Numbered from the stretch's first letter, positions 46,347 through 57,593 are shown. The stretch: 64,000 nt of DNA from Zerene cesonia (GCF_012273895.1 NC_052114.1:496001-560000), one strand, 5' to 3'. Notes: generated by a model not told the origin, from the sequence alone. Numbers and translations: made by a program.

Positions 46347-47640
46347 TAAATACCATTTCAAAAATATAAACACCATTCGGCCATTATTCAATAGATTCCC
46401 CATCATTAGCATATTACGTGTAATTATTATATAACTGAATTATTACCATGTGAAATAGCGCTTTCTCCACACCAATTGAATAGTAATAAAATTCAAAAAT
46501 AATTATAGGCCGACGAGAGTCTGATGGGAAAATGATAACATTTGTATGATTGCATTAACGAATAAGTTTATTGCTGCGGTTTTGTGATTTGATGGAAAAT
46601 TTGTGAGTGTAACGTTTTGAAATGCCGGAAATTTGTTATAACTTTTAGATGTAATTTAAAACAGGTAATAGCAGGCTCTTATCTGCTTTGTATCTCAGAT
46701 ATGTAACTGATTACAAATATGACAGTTTTGTATTATATTATCTGTGGTTATAGTAACTCTTAATACCAATGTTACTTTAAAACTTCAATGCCTGTATTAA
46801 ATAAATAATATTTCACCCATTACTTTAAATTATTTTGATTATAAAAAATTAACGTGCCTTTATTTGGGTGTTTTAAAATTTTCTTTCATCATGGTTACTT
46901 GCGAAATATATAACACATATCTTTAATGCATTTTCTCAATTTATTTGTTGTGGACAAAGTCATAGCCGTTCCCTTGTTAATTATCTAAACAGACTTTTTC
47001 CTATATTCTTTTATATCCCAGAGACCCGGTTCATTTTCCTCACCCTTTCCAGTCTATTCCTTCTTTCCAGTCGTCAATCCTTTCTTTATTCCTTACAAAG
47101 CGGGTAACGCAAATAAGAAAAAATCTGGTACATGTAATTAATCCAACCGCAGACCAATTTAGACGTTCAAAAGTCTGAAAAATAGACTAAAATAATTGTG
47201 ATCACGTAACTACGATTAAATGAATCGCCGTTTTTGTAATACGTTTGGATTTTCTCCTTTTAAGGCTGATGACTATTTGATATTTATTTATAGCTAATAT
47301 TTATATATTTTCAGAAAACACTAATATAAACAAAACAAAGGTAATACGAATGATCATGAACAGTTGTGATCGTTTATTATCAGGCAGACCACTAGCTTAT
47401 AAAAGCGCTGTGACATAAAAAAAATACAATCGTTATATTTGAAAGTCCATCTTCAATTTATTATTTACTCATACCTTGTCTCACACTATGCGATATCTAT
47501 ACCACGATTATATCTACGTCAAAGCTTTATTTCAAACTTCAAACTTTTTATCACGATTTTTTTATAAACCGTTTCTAGTTTTTAGAGTCTAGTCTAATTG
47601 ACATGTCATTCCGTTTAACAGCGAATTCTACGATACACGT
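46347..47640. other. Intronic DNA with short family F scraps
   Basis: Family F middle at 47029-47110 (CCGGTTCATTTTCCTCACCC, TATTCCTTCTTTCCAGTCG) and a degraded 3' end at 47365-47425. Otherwise AT-rich and unremarkable. Confidence 0.45.
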
Positions 47641-47644
47641 GTTA

Positions 47645-47675
47645 ATAATTTTTTTCTTTTCATTGCAGGTACGTT
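47645..47675 (+). promoter_or_regulatory. Candidate recursive splice site (ratchet point) 2
   Basis: A pyrimidine tract AATTTTTTTCTTTTCATTGCAG ends at 47668 and is followed at once by GTACGTTTC. The acceptor is very strong; GTACGT is an acceptable but not optimal donor. It lies 11.1 kb after ratchet candidate 1 on the same strand. The site could instead be an ordinary acceptor of a short exon beginning GTACG. Confidence 0.4.
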
Positions 47676-47706
47676 TCAACAGCGGCTGCTGAAGCAATTA
47701 TTGTAA
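47669..47706 (+). CDS. Alternative reading: short terminal or poison exon
   Basis: Joined in phase 1 to the exon at 6593-6755 it would add GTFQQRLLKQLL and a TAA at 47704-47706, giving a 66-residue secreted product. AATAAA at 47967-47972 could end the transcript. Against this, no peptide feature such as a cleavage site stands out. Confidence 0.2.
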
Positions 47707-49339
47707 TTATATTTAAAAGATCTGTCCGTCACACTGTTTTTTCTGGCAATTGTTTGTAATTCGACTTCTGACATGGCAAAAACATTGCAGACCGCGCTGT
47801 CATCATGGTATTTGTTGAGTTTTGTACCACTGCTGTTAGTGTTTCGGAAATGTGTTTTTTTGAGATTACAAAAGGTTTTGGTTGGTTTGTGTCTTTACAA
47901 AACCCACTCCTTCCTCTAGGGCGGAGGTTATACAATAATATCGATTTTGAAAAAGAAAAAAGTATGAATAAATATGTTATTTTCACTTATTGTATGCTTT
48001 CCAGACAGTTTCCAGTCGAATGTTTGCACGCAACTTTCGCGTATAATTTAGTATGAATATGTATGAAAATCGAATGATATGATTTTTCAAGTTTGTGCGT
48101 TTCCGTATGTCATTTCTAATTGTTTTTTGAGGAAATGTTTGGAAGACGGACATGAGTGCACTTAGTCTTGTAGAAGAAATAAAAGTAGCTTGGGTAGTCT
48201 TTACTATAAGAACATATATCTATCCCTAAAGGTTATTCCACCAGTATCTGGATTAAACACAAATAGTTATTTATGAACTTGGACTTCTAGAAGCGCTTTT
48301 AATTCGTCATTAAATACATAAAAATGTATCATTTACCACTCGTTTGGAAAACAGTTTCTACAAATAGCGGGCAAGAAACAAATTTTATTTAATATGTATA
48401 GTTAAAGAAATCTTGTTACCATTATGCATTAAAAAGTACAGTATATTTTAAAAGACCTTATCACTTTGTAACAATATCTTAATACTATTAAATTGGCAGA
48501 TGGAAAAGACCAAGAAGTTAAAAAGTTAATTTATCAAGATGCTATATAGTTGCTTCTTTCAAATCACATAAATTTGATAATAAATTTTTCATAGGTACAT
48601 AATAATCTAGATGCTTCCTAATGAATCGTTATTCAAAGGGACTAACAACAAATTCGGTATTGTCTAGTTATAGGCAAATATCTACCGTACACAGTAACAC
48701 TCGTGAAAGAACTTTTGACATAACGCATTATTGGTTTAAATGAAGGTCTTTAGAAAGCCTTTATTTATAACAGTCTTGTCAATAAGCCAGGATTATAATA
48801 AGTTCATAACTCATCTTTAGACCTCACGACATGTTAGCGACATTTAGTGCGTCACGATTCCGTCCCTTATAAGGGAGCATATCGTGATGTTTGTTTTATG
48901 TTTTTATGTACATTACGAAATGCAGTTTTGGACGAAAAATGAAGGCAATTATTTAGAGATTTACCGGTCGCTCCGATTCTTGATAATTGCACGAATAACC
49001 TTGAGTTTTGCATCATGTAAAGTTTGTTTAAACAGCTTTCTAATTTGCTATAGATTAAAATTAGGAAAAAATATTTTGTTTTTCATAAAAACAGTCCAGC
49101 GGCTAATTATGATTGCAACGCCACTTATAAAGCGACTCCAATTGCGATTTTATGCTAAGAAGGGCGACAGATAAACGCAAAAAATGTGTTAAAAGTTGCC
49201 CAGCCGTTCAGAAGGAGTTTGTTGTTGTTGAAGTTGAGTTTGTGACAGACATATCCTTTGAAATAAAAATCTACCGTTTTAGTGTTTTATGAAAACATAT
49301 AATACGAACAATCAAATAAAATAAAAAATAAATTCAGCG
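47707..49339. other. Intronic AT-rich DNA
   Basis: The frames at 47729-48056 on both strands and 48884-49174 have no domain. A 14-bp palindrome TCCCTTATAAGGGA at 48863-48876 contains an exact CArg-type CCTTATAAGG. Confidence 0.35.
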
Positions 49340-49533
49340 TATCACTACATCGTATAAGAAAGTCTCTATGTATGTATGTATGCATGCTTGGATCTTGGAT
49401 CTATAAAACTACAAAAAATGTTGTTGGCGTCTTTTTAAAAGATACAGTGATTCAACAGGCGGGTTTAATGTATAATAACATCTATTACACTAGTCCTTAT
49501 TTAACGAGTGCGAAGCCGCGAGCAAAACCTAGT
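49340..49533 (+). repeat. Family E repeat, forward copy
   Basis: From ATCACTACATCGTATAAGAA to GTGCGAAGCCGCGAGCAAAA. A (GTAT)n tract at 49370-49383 lies inside it. Confidence 0.75.
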
Positions 49534-49659
49534 ATAATATAAAATAAATATATGCTACTGACAGAACTACTATTGGAACGTTTGTTAAAAACAGGTATAA
49601 ACAAGCTAAATCGCACTAGTCCAAACTCCCGAGTCTAGACTATCCATTGAGTAACGTAA

Positions 49660-49715
49660 CGGTCCCTTAACGGTGTCCGGCGCGTGCGCACGCTCGCTCG
49701 GCGCGCATTATGTAA
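49660..49715. promoter_or_regulatory. Isolated CpG-rich islet with NRF1/Ewg-like site
   Basis: In AT-rich surroundings the block CCGGCGCGTGCGCACGCTCG is almost pure G+C. The minus strand reads TGCGCACGCGCC, one base from the NRF1/Erect-wing consensus YGCGCAYGCGCR. No ORF starts nearby. It could be an internal promoter or enhancer of the host gene. Confidence 0.35.
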
Positions 49716-50289
49716 TATCGACTTTATTGCCACGCGATTAAAATAGTTAAATGAAACACAAATCGTACAATATTATGTATTAACGACTGTTTTTGTTTAT
49801 TTTTTATAGATTGTTTTAATACGCGTATGAATCAATTAAATGAAGGTTTATTAATTGATTCTAAATTCGGGATTTGTTTTATTTTATTAACTTATTGAAT
49901 GTAAATAAATGGTTTGGGTCTTCCCTGTTATTGCATATGTATTTTTCCTGAGTTACACGGATTTTATTTAATACTAGTTCGGACGAATTATTTGAACCTC
50001 AAAAGTACTTATTATATCAATATAGTTTTATAGCATTTGCGTAAAAAAGCATAATAACAATAACAACTCACATCCATACTAACTTTCAAATATTGGCAGG
50101 ATAGTACGAAATAATTGTTTCTTTAATTCTACGATAAAAGAAACCTTGTCGTATAAAAGTTTATTGCGGGCTCATCACTAAGTAGTGGAAATGCTTATCT
50201 TATTACTTTAAATAGCTTCCACGAGGCTCCTAAGGGAGATGAACCTGGTAGCACGGTTAAAGGCATTCAATACACAATCACAATTTATT

Positions 50290-50460
50290 GATAACTGTTC
50301 GCCCCCTGGCTTTGCTCGTGGTACATATATAGCCTATGTCACTCAGTGAAGTAGCAGCTTTCCAATGGTGAAAGAATTATTCAAATCAGTTCAGCGTTTT
50401 GCGTGAAAACGTTACAAAAATACAAGAGTTTCCTCTTTATAATGTTATTGTAGATGTTAT
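50290..50460 (+). repeat. Family N repeat
   Basis: It carries CGTGGTACATATATAGCCTA, GTCACTCAGTGAAGTAGCAG and GCGTGAAAACGTTACAAAAA. Confidence 0.7.
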
Positions 50461-50860
50461 GAAACTTTGATTTCTTTTAAATTAAATCTCTTGACATTTT
50501 GCTGTAAAATTTGGATAACTGATGTACTATTATTATTTACATATTAAATTTCATCACGATGTTGTTATAGCCCAGCATGGCTTGTCATAGCGGTTGTGCG
50601 GTTTGCTCAAATCCAGCTAGCGGCTTATATAACCGTTACACTGTTCTGGTGCAGTAGCTTCATATAAATTGGCCATAGCTCGATCCCTTTCGGGTCGATA
50701 AACTTAATACTTATTAGATTTTTATGACAACATTATGCTGTTTCAGTTGTATGAAAACGCCTTAATAAATTCATATTAATGCTATTGAAATCTTGTTACA
50801 TGATGAAAAATTTAGGATATGTAGTCAATAGTAATAAAACAAGATGTTTATGAGATATCT

Positions 50861-50866
50861 TTTATT
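50861..50866 (-). terminator. Poly(A) signal of the palmitoyltransferase gene
   Basis: AATAAA on the minus strand, about 50 nt after the stop codon, a normal distance for a compact insect gene. Confidence 0.6.
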
Positions 50867-50916
50867 AGATGTAAAAATTAAACTTAAATTACTCTCTGAT
50901 ATATTATCTGTAGCAC

Positions 50917-51726
50917 TTAAATATTCTTAAGTACATATTCTTTTGGCAGGGGACTATTTGCTAGCGGCCAGAGAATTGCAAAATACCATCTTGTACCAAA
51001 AATATTTCTCAAATTTTCTCTCAAAACGGGCCAACTCACTCTCCTCTTGAGTCTATACTCCCGCGCTGTGACACCTTTTATAGCATTTTTGAAATGAAAC
51101 CCAAATAATATACCTGACCATACTATTAACCCTACATTCAACATCCAAAACAGTACATAAACATCCTTTATACTTAACGGTTCTGGAACCATATATCTAA
51201 CAAAAGGATTTATAATTCTAAAAACAGATATCATAAAATCGTAATCTTCCATTTTGGTCAAAACGTACAGATAATTGTAGATCCCTGAGTACACCATGGA
51301 TATGAAGATGTAGGCGATGTAGAGGATGAAATATCGTTGGTTGTACAATCCAATGCAGCGTGAAAAGAAGTAGCAGTGATGGTCGCGCCGTAGAATGCAG
51401 ACGTTGCATATCTTACAATGCCAAGCCATCGGGGGTCGGTTCCTCTTACAAAACTCACAATAGTACTCCCCAATTTGAAAGCTCTTTTTGATACTTGTAT
51501 CCGTGATGATGCTTAAAGTCATATTCCCAAGGACATTGACGAAGCAGAATACAGGGCCGATGATATGTAAGATCTGCTTGGTGATGCCATACTTGTAGTG
51601 TTTGACAACGATCGGCCAGACGATGCTCATCTCAAATATGAAGAAACACGGTGTTATAACGAAATATAATGAGTAACAAAGCACTTTTTCGTAAATTCTT
51701 GGAAATTTCTTGAGCAATGAAAACAT
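50917..51726 (-). CDS. DHHC-type protein S-palmitoyltransferase (ZDHHC24-like), complete single exon
   Basis: This family transfers palmitate from acyl-CoA to protein cysteines at Golgi, ER or plasma membranes, passing through an acyl-cysteine intermediate. The 269-residue protein has membrane segments near 16-42, 51-74, 131-155 and 187-212. The cysteine-rich domain between segments 2 and 3 (about 88-130) has YCEFCKRNRPPMAWHCKIC then C110, and the catalytic DHHC is at 115-118 (active cysteine 118). DHHCYFFSRCIG is the ZDHHC24-type form of the motif. TAREY at 220-224 fits the TTxE position, and the tail ends with the usual short SPLP. I chose ATG 51726 because it is the first in-frame ATG (G at -3) and a TGA lies 20 codons above. 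All zinc and catalytic residues are intact. The gene is intronless and lies inside, and opposite to, the presumed long intron. ZDHHC24-like is from motif memory; the exact ortholog is not assigned. Confidence 0.92.
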   Translation of the reverse strand: MFSLLKKFPRIYEKVLCYSLYFVITPCFFIFEMSIVWPIVVKHYKYGITKQILHIIGPVFCFVNVLGNMTLSIITDTSIKKSFQIGEYYCEFCKRNRPPMAWHCKICNVCILRRDHHCYFFSRCIGLYNQRYFILYIAYIFISMVYSGIYNYLYVLTKMEDYDFMISVFRIINPFVRYMVPEPLSIKDVYVLFWMLNVGLIVWSGILFGFHFKNAIKGVTAREYRLKRRVSWPVLRENLRNIFGTRWYFAILWPLANSPLPKEYVLKNI

Positions 51727-51800
51727 TTCGGTTAGCTTGAAGACGTTTTGTGTCAGCTTATGTGTCAATGTCGATCATTCGCTAGATAAAAATAAAGATA
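51727..51800 (-). promoter_or_regulatory. 5' leader of the palmitoyltransferase gene with short uORF and acceptor-like site
   Basis: Reading the minus strand, CTTTATTTTTATCTAG is a good 3' splice site about 50 nt before the ATG, suggesting a possible 5' UTR intron. After it, ATG ATC GAC ATT GAC ACA TAA is a six-codon upstream frame. All three frames between this acceptor and the main ATG contain stops except after 51768, so coding sequence does not extend upstream. Confidence 0.35.
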
Positions 51801-52828
51801 AGTATCTATAAAAAGTTCTCATGAAAATCGCTATGAGTATTTGGCCTTTTTTATGAGTTGTGATAAATTAATTTTGTGAATAAAATAGGAAATATTATTT
51901 TAAGATATAATTTTGCGAAAATATTTCATTGCACAGGACCCCTAGTTGAGTTAGTCACTCAATAGATCTTATATATCTTACGAAGTTGTAAATTGCGATA
52001 GTACTCGAATTTATCCAGTTGTTAGGATGCAAATTGTTAGAATATTGGGAAATGCAGTGAGCTGAGTTCGCTCCATTTGCTACAATTTAGTAGTGAATTG
52101 ACATTTACAGTGCCTCTTTCGTAAACATAAGATGCTGTTACATTATCAAGAAAATTATAAACGTGATAAATTTAATAGCGATATTTTTCTAGCGATTTAG
52201 ATTCATAACCAATAATTGATTAAAAATATGAATATAAAACAATACAATCTCTCCTGAACAAAGTACTTCAATGACAGTTTTATCTTCATAGAATTTACAG
52301 TCATTTATACCCCAAAATCGTACTGGGAATTGAGCCCACAACGTAATTTCGTAACGCGTAACTGAATACAGATACTTATGAAATAGTTGTAAGGCACTCT
52401 TCCTACAGCTATCAGATTGAAAGCAAAGCCAATCAGTTAGCTATATTAATAGTTACAGAGCCCTAGCGGGCACGATGTTGGCATTTAATCCCTTCACCAA
52501 TTACGTTAATAGAAAGTGTCTTATCGCTCTTATTTATATCTGTACTGGGAAGGGAGCATATATTGACCTTTATGTCGATACGTTATTTATGGTTCACGCA
52601 TAAAAAACTTTCTTCATATCGGCTTAAAAGCTTTATGGTGAGTTTTTAGATTATAAAGGCATGAAATCTGTCGTCATAAGTAAGCGAGGTGTTTATCAAA
52701 TTGTCTTGTTTCTGTCGGATAACAAGAACAAGATTTATGTACTGATTCGTGTTCTTTAAAGAATAAATACAGCAGCGGAATAATACTCGGTATTGGTACC
52801 TACTTTAATCAATGTATTTCCGTTGTTC
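51801..52828. other. Intronic or intergenic AT-rich DNA upstream of the nested gene
   Basis: It should hold the palmitoyltransferase promoter. No clear TATA box or CpG-rich block is seen, and no repeat family member. Confidence 0.4.
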
Positions 52829-52890
52829 GCGCCAGCTTCGCCCGTGGTTCATATATAGCCTATGTCATCCAGCGAAGTTGCAGATTTCTA
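52829..52890 (+). repeat. Family N fragment
   Basis: GCCAGCTTCGCCCGTGGTTC and ATATATAGCCTATGTCATCC, ending where the large palindrome begins. Confidence 0.65.
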
Positions 52891-52932
52891 ATGTTATAAT
52901 GTAACACATATATGTGTTACATTATAACATTA
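52889..52932. repeat. 44-bp perfect palindrome
   Basis: Twenty-two-base arms meeting at 52910/52911, with every pair complementary. Half-site TAACACATA / TATGTGTTA. A further TATATGTGTTACAT follows at 52931-52944, a third partial unit. It sits at the inner border of a family N fragment. Confidence 0.95.
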
Positions 52933-52944
52933 TATGTGTTACAT

Positions 52945-53442
52945 TTTTACAACAACTAGATCCTAAGTTGTTCCGACTCACGGATGCAAAACGACGCAAT
53001 ATATTAATAATAATAAAAATTTGATGGTCAAATGTGTAATATGATATTGCAAAAAGTTAAAGAAATCGCCTATAATGATTATATTTCTCTGATGATTATA
53101 GATTACCAACTGAAGTTATTAATAGAATAAATCTCCCTTATCTGTACTGCCAAATTGGACGGATTTCGAAAACATACCTTTCGCTGATTTATCCCTATGT
53201 GGGTCAAATTTATTTAGTAACAGAAATATAATTGCACAAACAATAAGCATACTTGTTGCCGAATTAATAACGTCTATTTTCCCGTCATGGGATTGCGCAA
53301 CAAAAGATAGATTACATTGTGATATTTTGGTTGGCGATGATACCCTGATTGGTGTATTATGTTATAAATTAAGTTGAGGCTTCTGATTAATGTATATTGA
53401 ATTATAATAGATAACTGACTACAATAAGTTTTTTTTTACTAT
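52945..53442. other. Intronic AT-rich DNA, nothing recognised
   Basis: No coding signal or repeat family member seen. Confidence 0.4.
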
Positions 53443-53648
53443 ATCCTACAATAATATTATAAATGCGAAAGTTTGTAAGGATGTGTGTGTGTTTGTTGCT
53501 CTTTCACGCAAAAACTACTAAACCGATTACAATGAAATTTGGTAAGTAGACAGCTGGACAACTGGAATAACATATAGACAACTTTTTATCCCGCTATTCC
53601 TACGGGAAACGGAATTACGCGGGTGACAATAAATACGCGGGTGAAAAA
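53443..53648 (+). repeat. Family B repeat, forward, with altered 3' end
   Basis: Full body, but the end shows a duplication ACGCGGGTGACAATAAATACGCGGGTGAAAAAT in place of the usual GAAACCGCGGGGCGCAG. Confidence 0.85.
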
Positions 53649-54050
53649 TAATTCAATATCGGATTCTGAAGTAGTTTCCGGTTAATATTGAAATACTTTT
53701 TTGGACCTCACGCCACATCCCAATGAATGCCAAATGTCAGCCCGATCCGTCCAGTGGTTCGGGCTGTGCGTTGAAAGATCACTATGTCAATCTGTCAGTC
53801 AGTCACCTTTGGGTTTTATATATGTATATTTGACTATATTTCGTCATATACTCGGTAGCGTAAAATTTAGAAGTCATTATTAGAAACAAAGCTGTTTGAT
53901 ATTTAGCACCCATTACGCCACGATAATAACTTTGATGGATGAATAACATAATTTGCAATCCGTTATATACATCGACAGAGATAGATTAAATTGAGTTTCG
54001 ATAGCGATTGTTCTGATATTTGATAAATGAAATATTACGAGACCAACAAA

Positions 54051-54215
54051 TCTATACTAATATTATAACGCTGAATTGTTTGTTTGTTTGAACGCACTAA
54101 TCTCAGGAACTTCTGGTCCGATATGATAAATTCTTTCAGTGTTAGATTGCCCATTTATTGAGGAAGGCTATCGGCTATATATGTACCACAGGCGAAGCTG
54201 GGGCGGACCGCTTGT
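54051..54215 (+). repeat. Family D repeat, forward copy
   Basis: From TCTATACTAATATTATAACG through CACTAATCTCAGGAACTTCT to CGAAGCTGGGGCGGACCGCT. Confidence 0.75.
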
Positions 54216-54637
54216 AACGGACGCAGTAGCCAGATCACTAATGAAATTAAAAATATTGGTAGTAGTATGTAGCAATAATGTATTTTATACAACCAAATCT
54301 TCTCTCTTTGTTTATCATAAGTATTAATAATATTGGTTCATTCGAACCACACGAGCCAAGCCCTAACGGCTGTGTAATGCATCATAAAAAGAAAGTGAAA
54401 GACATTTCTCTCTCTTTAAAACGTCTTTTAAACGTCGTAATTTCTTTCTCTCTCTCAGTAAAACGTACTCGATATCGCCAAGAGGACTCTAATGACCCCT
54501 TGCATAAGCCTCGTAATGAAGTAACGAGCTGTGTTTCATATCGCACGCGTGCCTAATCGTTCAGAGAGAGCGCCCGCTGTCCTCAATGACATTCTTGTAC
54601 AGAGCTTGCTGGAATATTAACGTAAACCCGCGTCACT

Positions 54638-54805
54638 CAGGTCTGTGTCGTTTTCCTGACCCGTCCCAGTCTATTACTTCTTTCGGATCAATCCTTTCAA
54701 TCTCCCTTACCCCTTAAATGCGGGCAGCGTATCCGCGAGGTAGTGCCTCTGGGAATGTTCATGGGTGGTGGTGATCGCTTACCATCATGTGAACTACCAG
54801 CTATT
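54638..54805 (+). repeat. Family F copy, 3' half without tail
   Basis: CCCGTCCCAGTCTATTACTT, then GCGGGCAGCGTATCCGCGAG and GGTGGTGATCGCTTACCATC. Confidence 0.75.
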
Positions 54806-56324
54806 GCGTATTTGGGTGTAAGATATTAAGGGCTCAAACTTGTGTTAACTACCCTACAGCCAAGATTAAGAAAAGTTTTGGTACACTTCCACACTTGTCT
54901 GTGATTTATTTTTCTGTGTAGTATTATAAAAAGTTAAATAGTTTGACTTCAAAATTATCTTGAATCCAAATTATCTATTTGACCAGGTCATTATTAACCA
55001 AGTTCGCCCATATAAGAAACGATGGGAGCTTAATATCGCATATACCCGTCTTTTCTCTGTTAGCTGTCAGATATTTGCTATAGCTATTATCAGAATAGAT
55101 CTACGTCATTAACATTATTACATTACTCTAATACGTAAAAATATTTCATACAATACATTGCTATTGCGTGCTATGCTCCTTACATCTGTGAAGTAACGTA
55201 GGCACATAAAAAATAATGGATAAAGATTAAACTTTACGTTAACCATCTGATCCTTTTGCCCAGCTTTTAGAAGCATAGTAATGGTATTTTTCGATGAATA
55301 TCATCCCATATAAGTAGTAGAATGTCTCATATCTTCACCTTCATTATAAATAGTTAGAGCGTGTTGCAAGAGACGGACAGTCACGTAATATTGCGAAGAA
55401 AATGGGATGCGCCTTATGCGATTCGGTATGGGCTAGGTTGAGCAAGGTAATGGAACTATGTATTTCATACAATATGTGGCCTAAAAATGTTCCATGTGTG
55501 ATACTTTTGTTATATGCAAGTGTGTGTGTGATAAGTTGATAAGCTTGTCGTGCCTTATTAGGACATTTTCTATTTTTCAAATATGAATCTGACCTTGAAG
55601 TGTTTTTTATTTAATGAGAAATGATGGGGAAAATTTCTTTGTTTTTCATGCGATATAAATTGTGAGCTATTGGTTCTGACAGTAATTTTTTATAGCAAGT
55701 TTATCAAAAGAAAATTAAGAAGATGACATTAATTATATGATTTATGAAAAAAATAATTCTTGTATTATTTACGAATATTAAATGAATTGGATTATATGAT
55801 ACTTAATATTTCTATGTTTAAATATAAAAAAGTAAAACAAATCTAGAAAATCACCGTATTCTTTAATAATTCGAAAACGTTCTTGGTTTAAAGTTTGAAA
55901 TAATAAATAAGTTTGGTACAAAGTAAAAAAAAAGATTATCTCAAAGCAATTTCGTTATTTTTATTGAATCAGTGTTCTGTAAATGTCAAAATAAGCAACA
56001 GCATTGTAATCAATCGTCCGGATCAAATCGATTAATCGATATGTACATCGATTCATCGCATTCGTATAAAATCGGTATTGTATCCCACGCCACCGCCTCC
56101 TATTGACCTATGTAATGTTATTTGTGAATTTACATAATCGATTGCTTCTATTGTTAGCGCTGAACGGTTTTTTATCTTTGATGAAACGAAATGTATTGAC
56201 ATTTGGGATACACGTCATGCGAATAATCGATATTTTGAATTCTTTACGGTTTAATGCAAACTTTGCATTCCAGTGTTGCCATTTTGAAGATTTTACTTTA
56301 TCATAAATTTATTGCTATTGACCA
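54806..56324. other. Intronic DNA with a cluster of ATCGAT words and a possible tiny first exon
   Basis: ATCGAT occurs three times within 56026-56060, reminiscent of DREF-type promoter elements. On the minus strand ATGGCAACACTGGAATGCAA (from 56282) gives MATLECKVCIKP and a possible donor GTAAAG at 56247. None of this is strong enough to call a gene. Confidence 0.3.
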
Positions 56325-56575
56325 CATTATTCGACTGTTTATCCGTTCGTCTGTCACCGGATTGTATCTCAGGAACCGTGATATTTAGACATTTGATATT
56401 TTCAAAGATCATGTATTACGATTAGAGGAAACATATGTTTTTGTACATATAAGAAATTTCAAACATTTATATTTACCACAATTTTAAACATTCACCATAA
56501 CAAAGCTGTATTTTCATTCAATGATAGAGGATCTATAATATATTTGACGACCAAAGATCGGGTCGAACAGCTACT
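56325..56575 (+). repeat. Family L-like repeat, central part
   Basis: CCGTTCGTCTGTCACCGGAT, TGTATCTCAGGAACCGTGAT and TTGATATTTTCAAAGATCAT follow the order of a common insect interspersed repeat whose 5' part is at 63030-63115. This is recognised partly from memory of the family. Confidence 0.4.
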
Positions 56576-57202
56576 ATGTTAATATAGTAGTTAATAGGCC
56601 AAAAACTCATGAAAGAATTTGGATGTATTTTGTTAGTTTGAATTTTGGCGCCTTCTCAAACATTCCATCCTAATATGGGCTTCTAAAATGTTCAAATTGA
56701 TTTGAAATCACTGCTTCAAATATAATAATAATAGCCACAGACCGACGTAAACGCTAAAACGTTTTTGATAATAGAGCCTCTTATGAAGCAAATTGAATAT
56801 TACGGCATATTATGTTAACTATGTTTACATAGTTAACCAAATGAAACACCTTCACTGTATTATATACTTTACTCGCCTATTCATAAAGTTGAATTCCAAG
56901 CGCCTCCACGACCCATTCGCCATGAGAAGCGTGCCAATGTCATAGCTTTGTCTATTTAACTTTAAACAATTTGTTAATGGTTTTAAAACTAATGATTGCT
57001 AAACGAACAACTTTGCATTAGTAACCTTTGATTGTTGGGAAATGTAGGTGTAGAATTTTAACCTTAATTTGATGAATTGAATTATGAAGCTATGAATTGT
57101 AAGCATTATAAAATGAATACTGTTACATTCTGACCGCATTTCGTCAGTTTAACAGACTGGTCAGATAGCTTGAGAAATTGGAGCATATAGGTTTTATACA
57201 TA

Positions 57203-57323
57203 ACTAGCGTTCCGCATCGGCATCGCCCGTGGTACATATATAGCCTATAGCCTTCCTCAATAAATGGGCTATCTAACACTGTAAGAATTTTTCACATCGC
57301 ACCAGTAGTTCCTGAGATTAGTG
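57203..57323 (-). repeat. Family D repeat, reverse copy
   Basis: From ACTAGCGTTCCGCATCGGCA and ATAGCCTTCCTCAATAAATG to AGTAGTTCCTGAGATTAGTG. It is followed at 57325-57450 by a family N-like fragment in the same orientation. Confidence 0.7.
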
Positions 57324-57464
57324 TTATTCATAATGTGTAGAAGATGTAGCCTTCTGATTGTGAAATACTTTTTGAAATTGGACCAGCAGATGTTGTATGA
57401 AAACATTGCAAAAATACACACAAAACCTATTTTTTTTTCCTCTTCATAATATTAGTTAAGATAT

Positions 57465-57593
57465 GAAGATGAAGAGTTTGTTTGAACGAGCTTATCACAG
57501 GAACTACTGCACCGATTTCAAAAATTCTTTCAGTGTTAGATATTGAGGAAGTCTATATATGTGCCACGGGCGAAGCCGTTGCAGACGGCTAGT
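57465..57593 (+). repeat. Family D repeat, forward copy
   Basis: GATGAAGAGTTTGTTTGAAC to CACGGGCGAAGCCGTTGCAG and CTAGT. Forms an inverted pair with 57203-57323 about 140 bases away. Confidence 0.7.

Noticed and set aside
48593..48602. A third ratchet point at TTTTTCATAG|GTACAT
   Set aside because: Short weak pyrimidine tract, TAG rather than CAG and a poor donor.
51727..51768. 14-codon N-terminal extension of the DHHC protein
   Set aside because: It depends on a TTG start; the first in-frame ATG is 51726 and a TGA lies just upstream.
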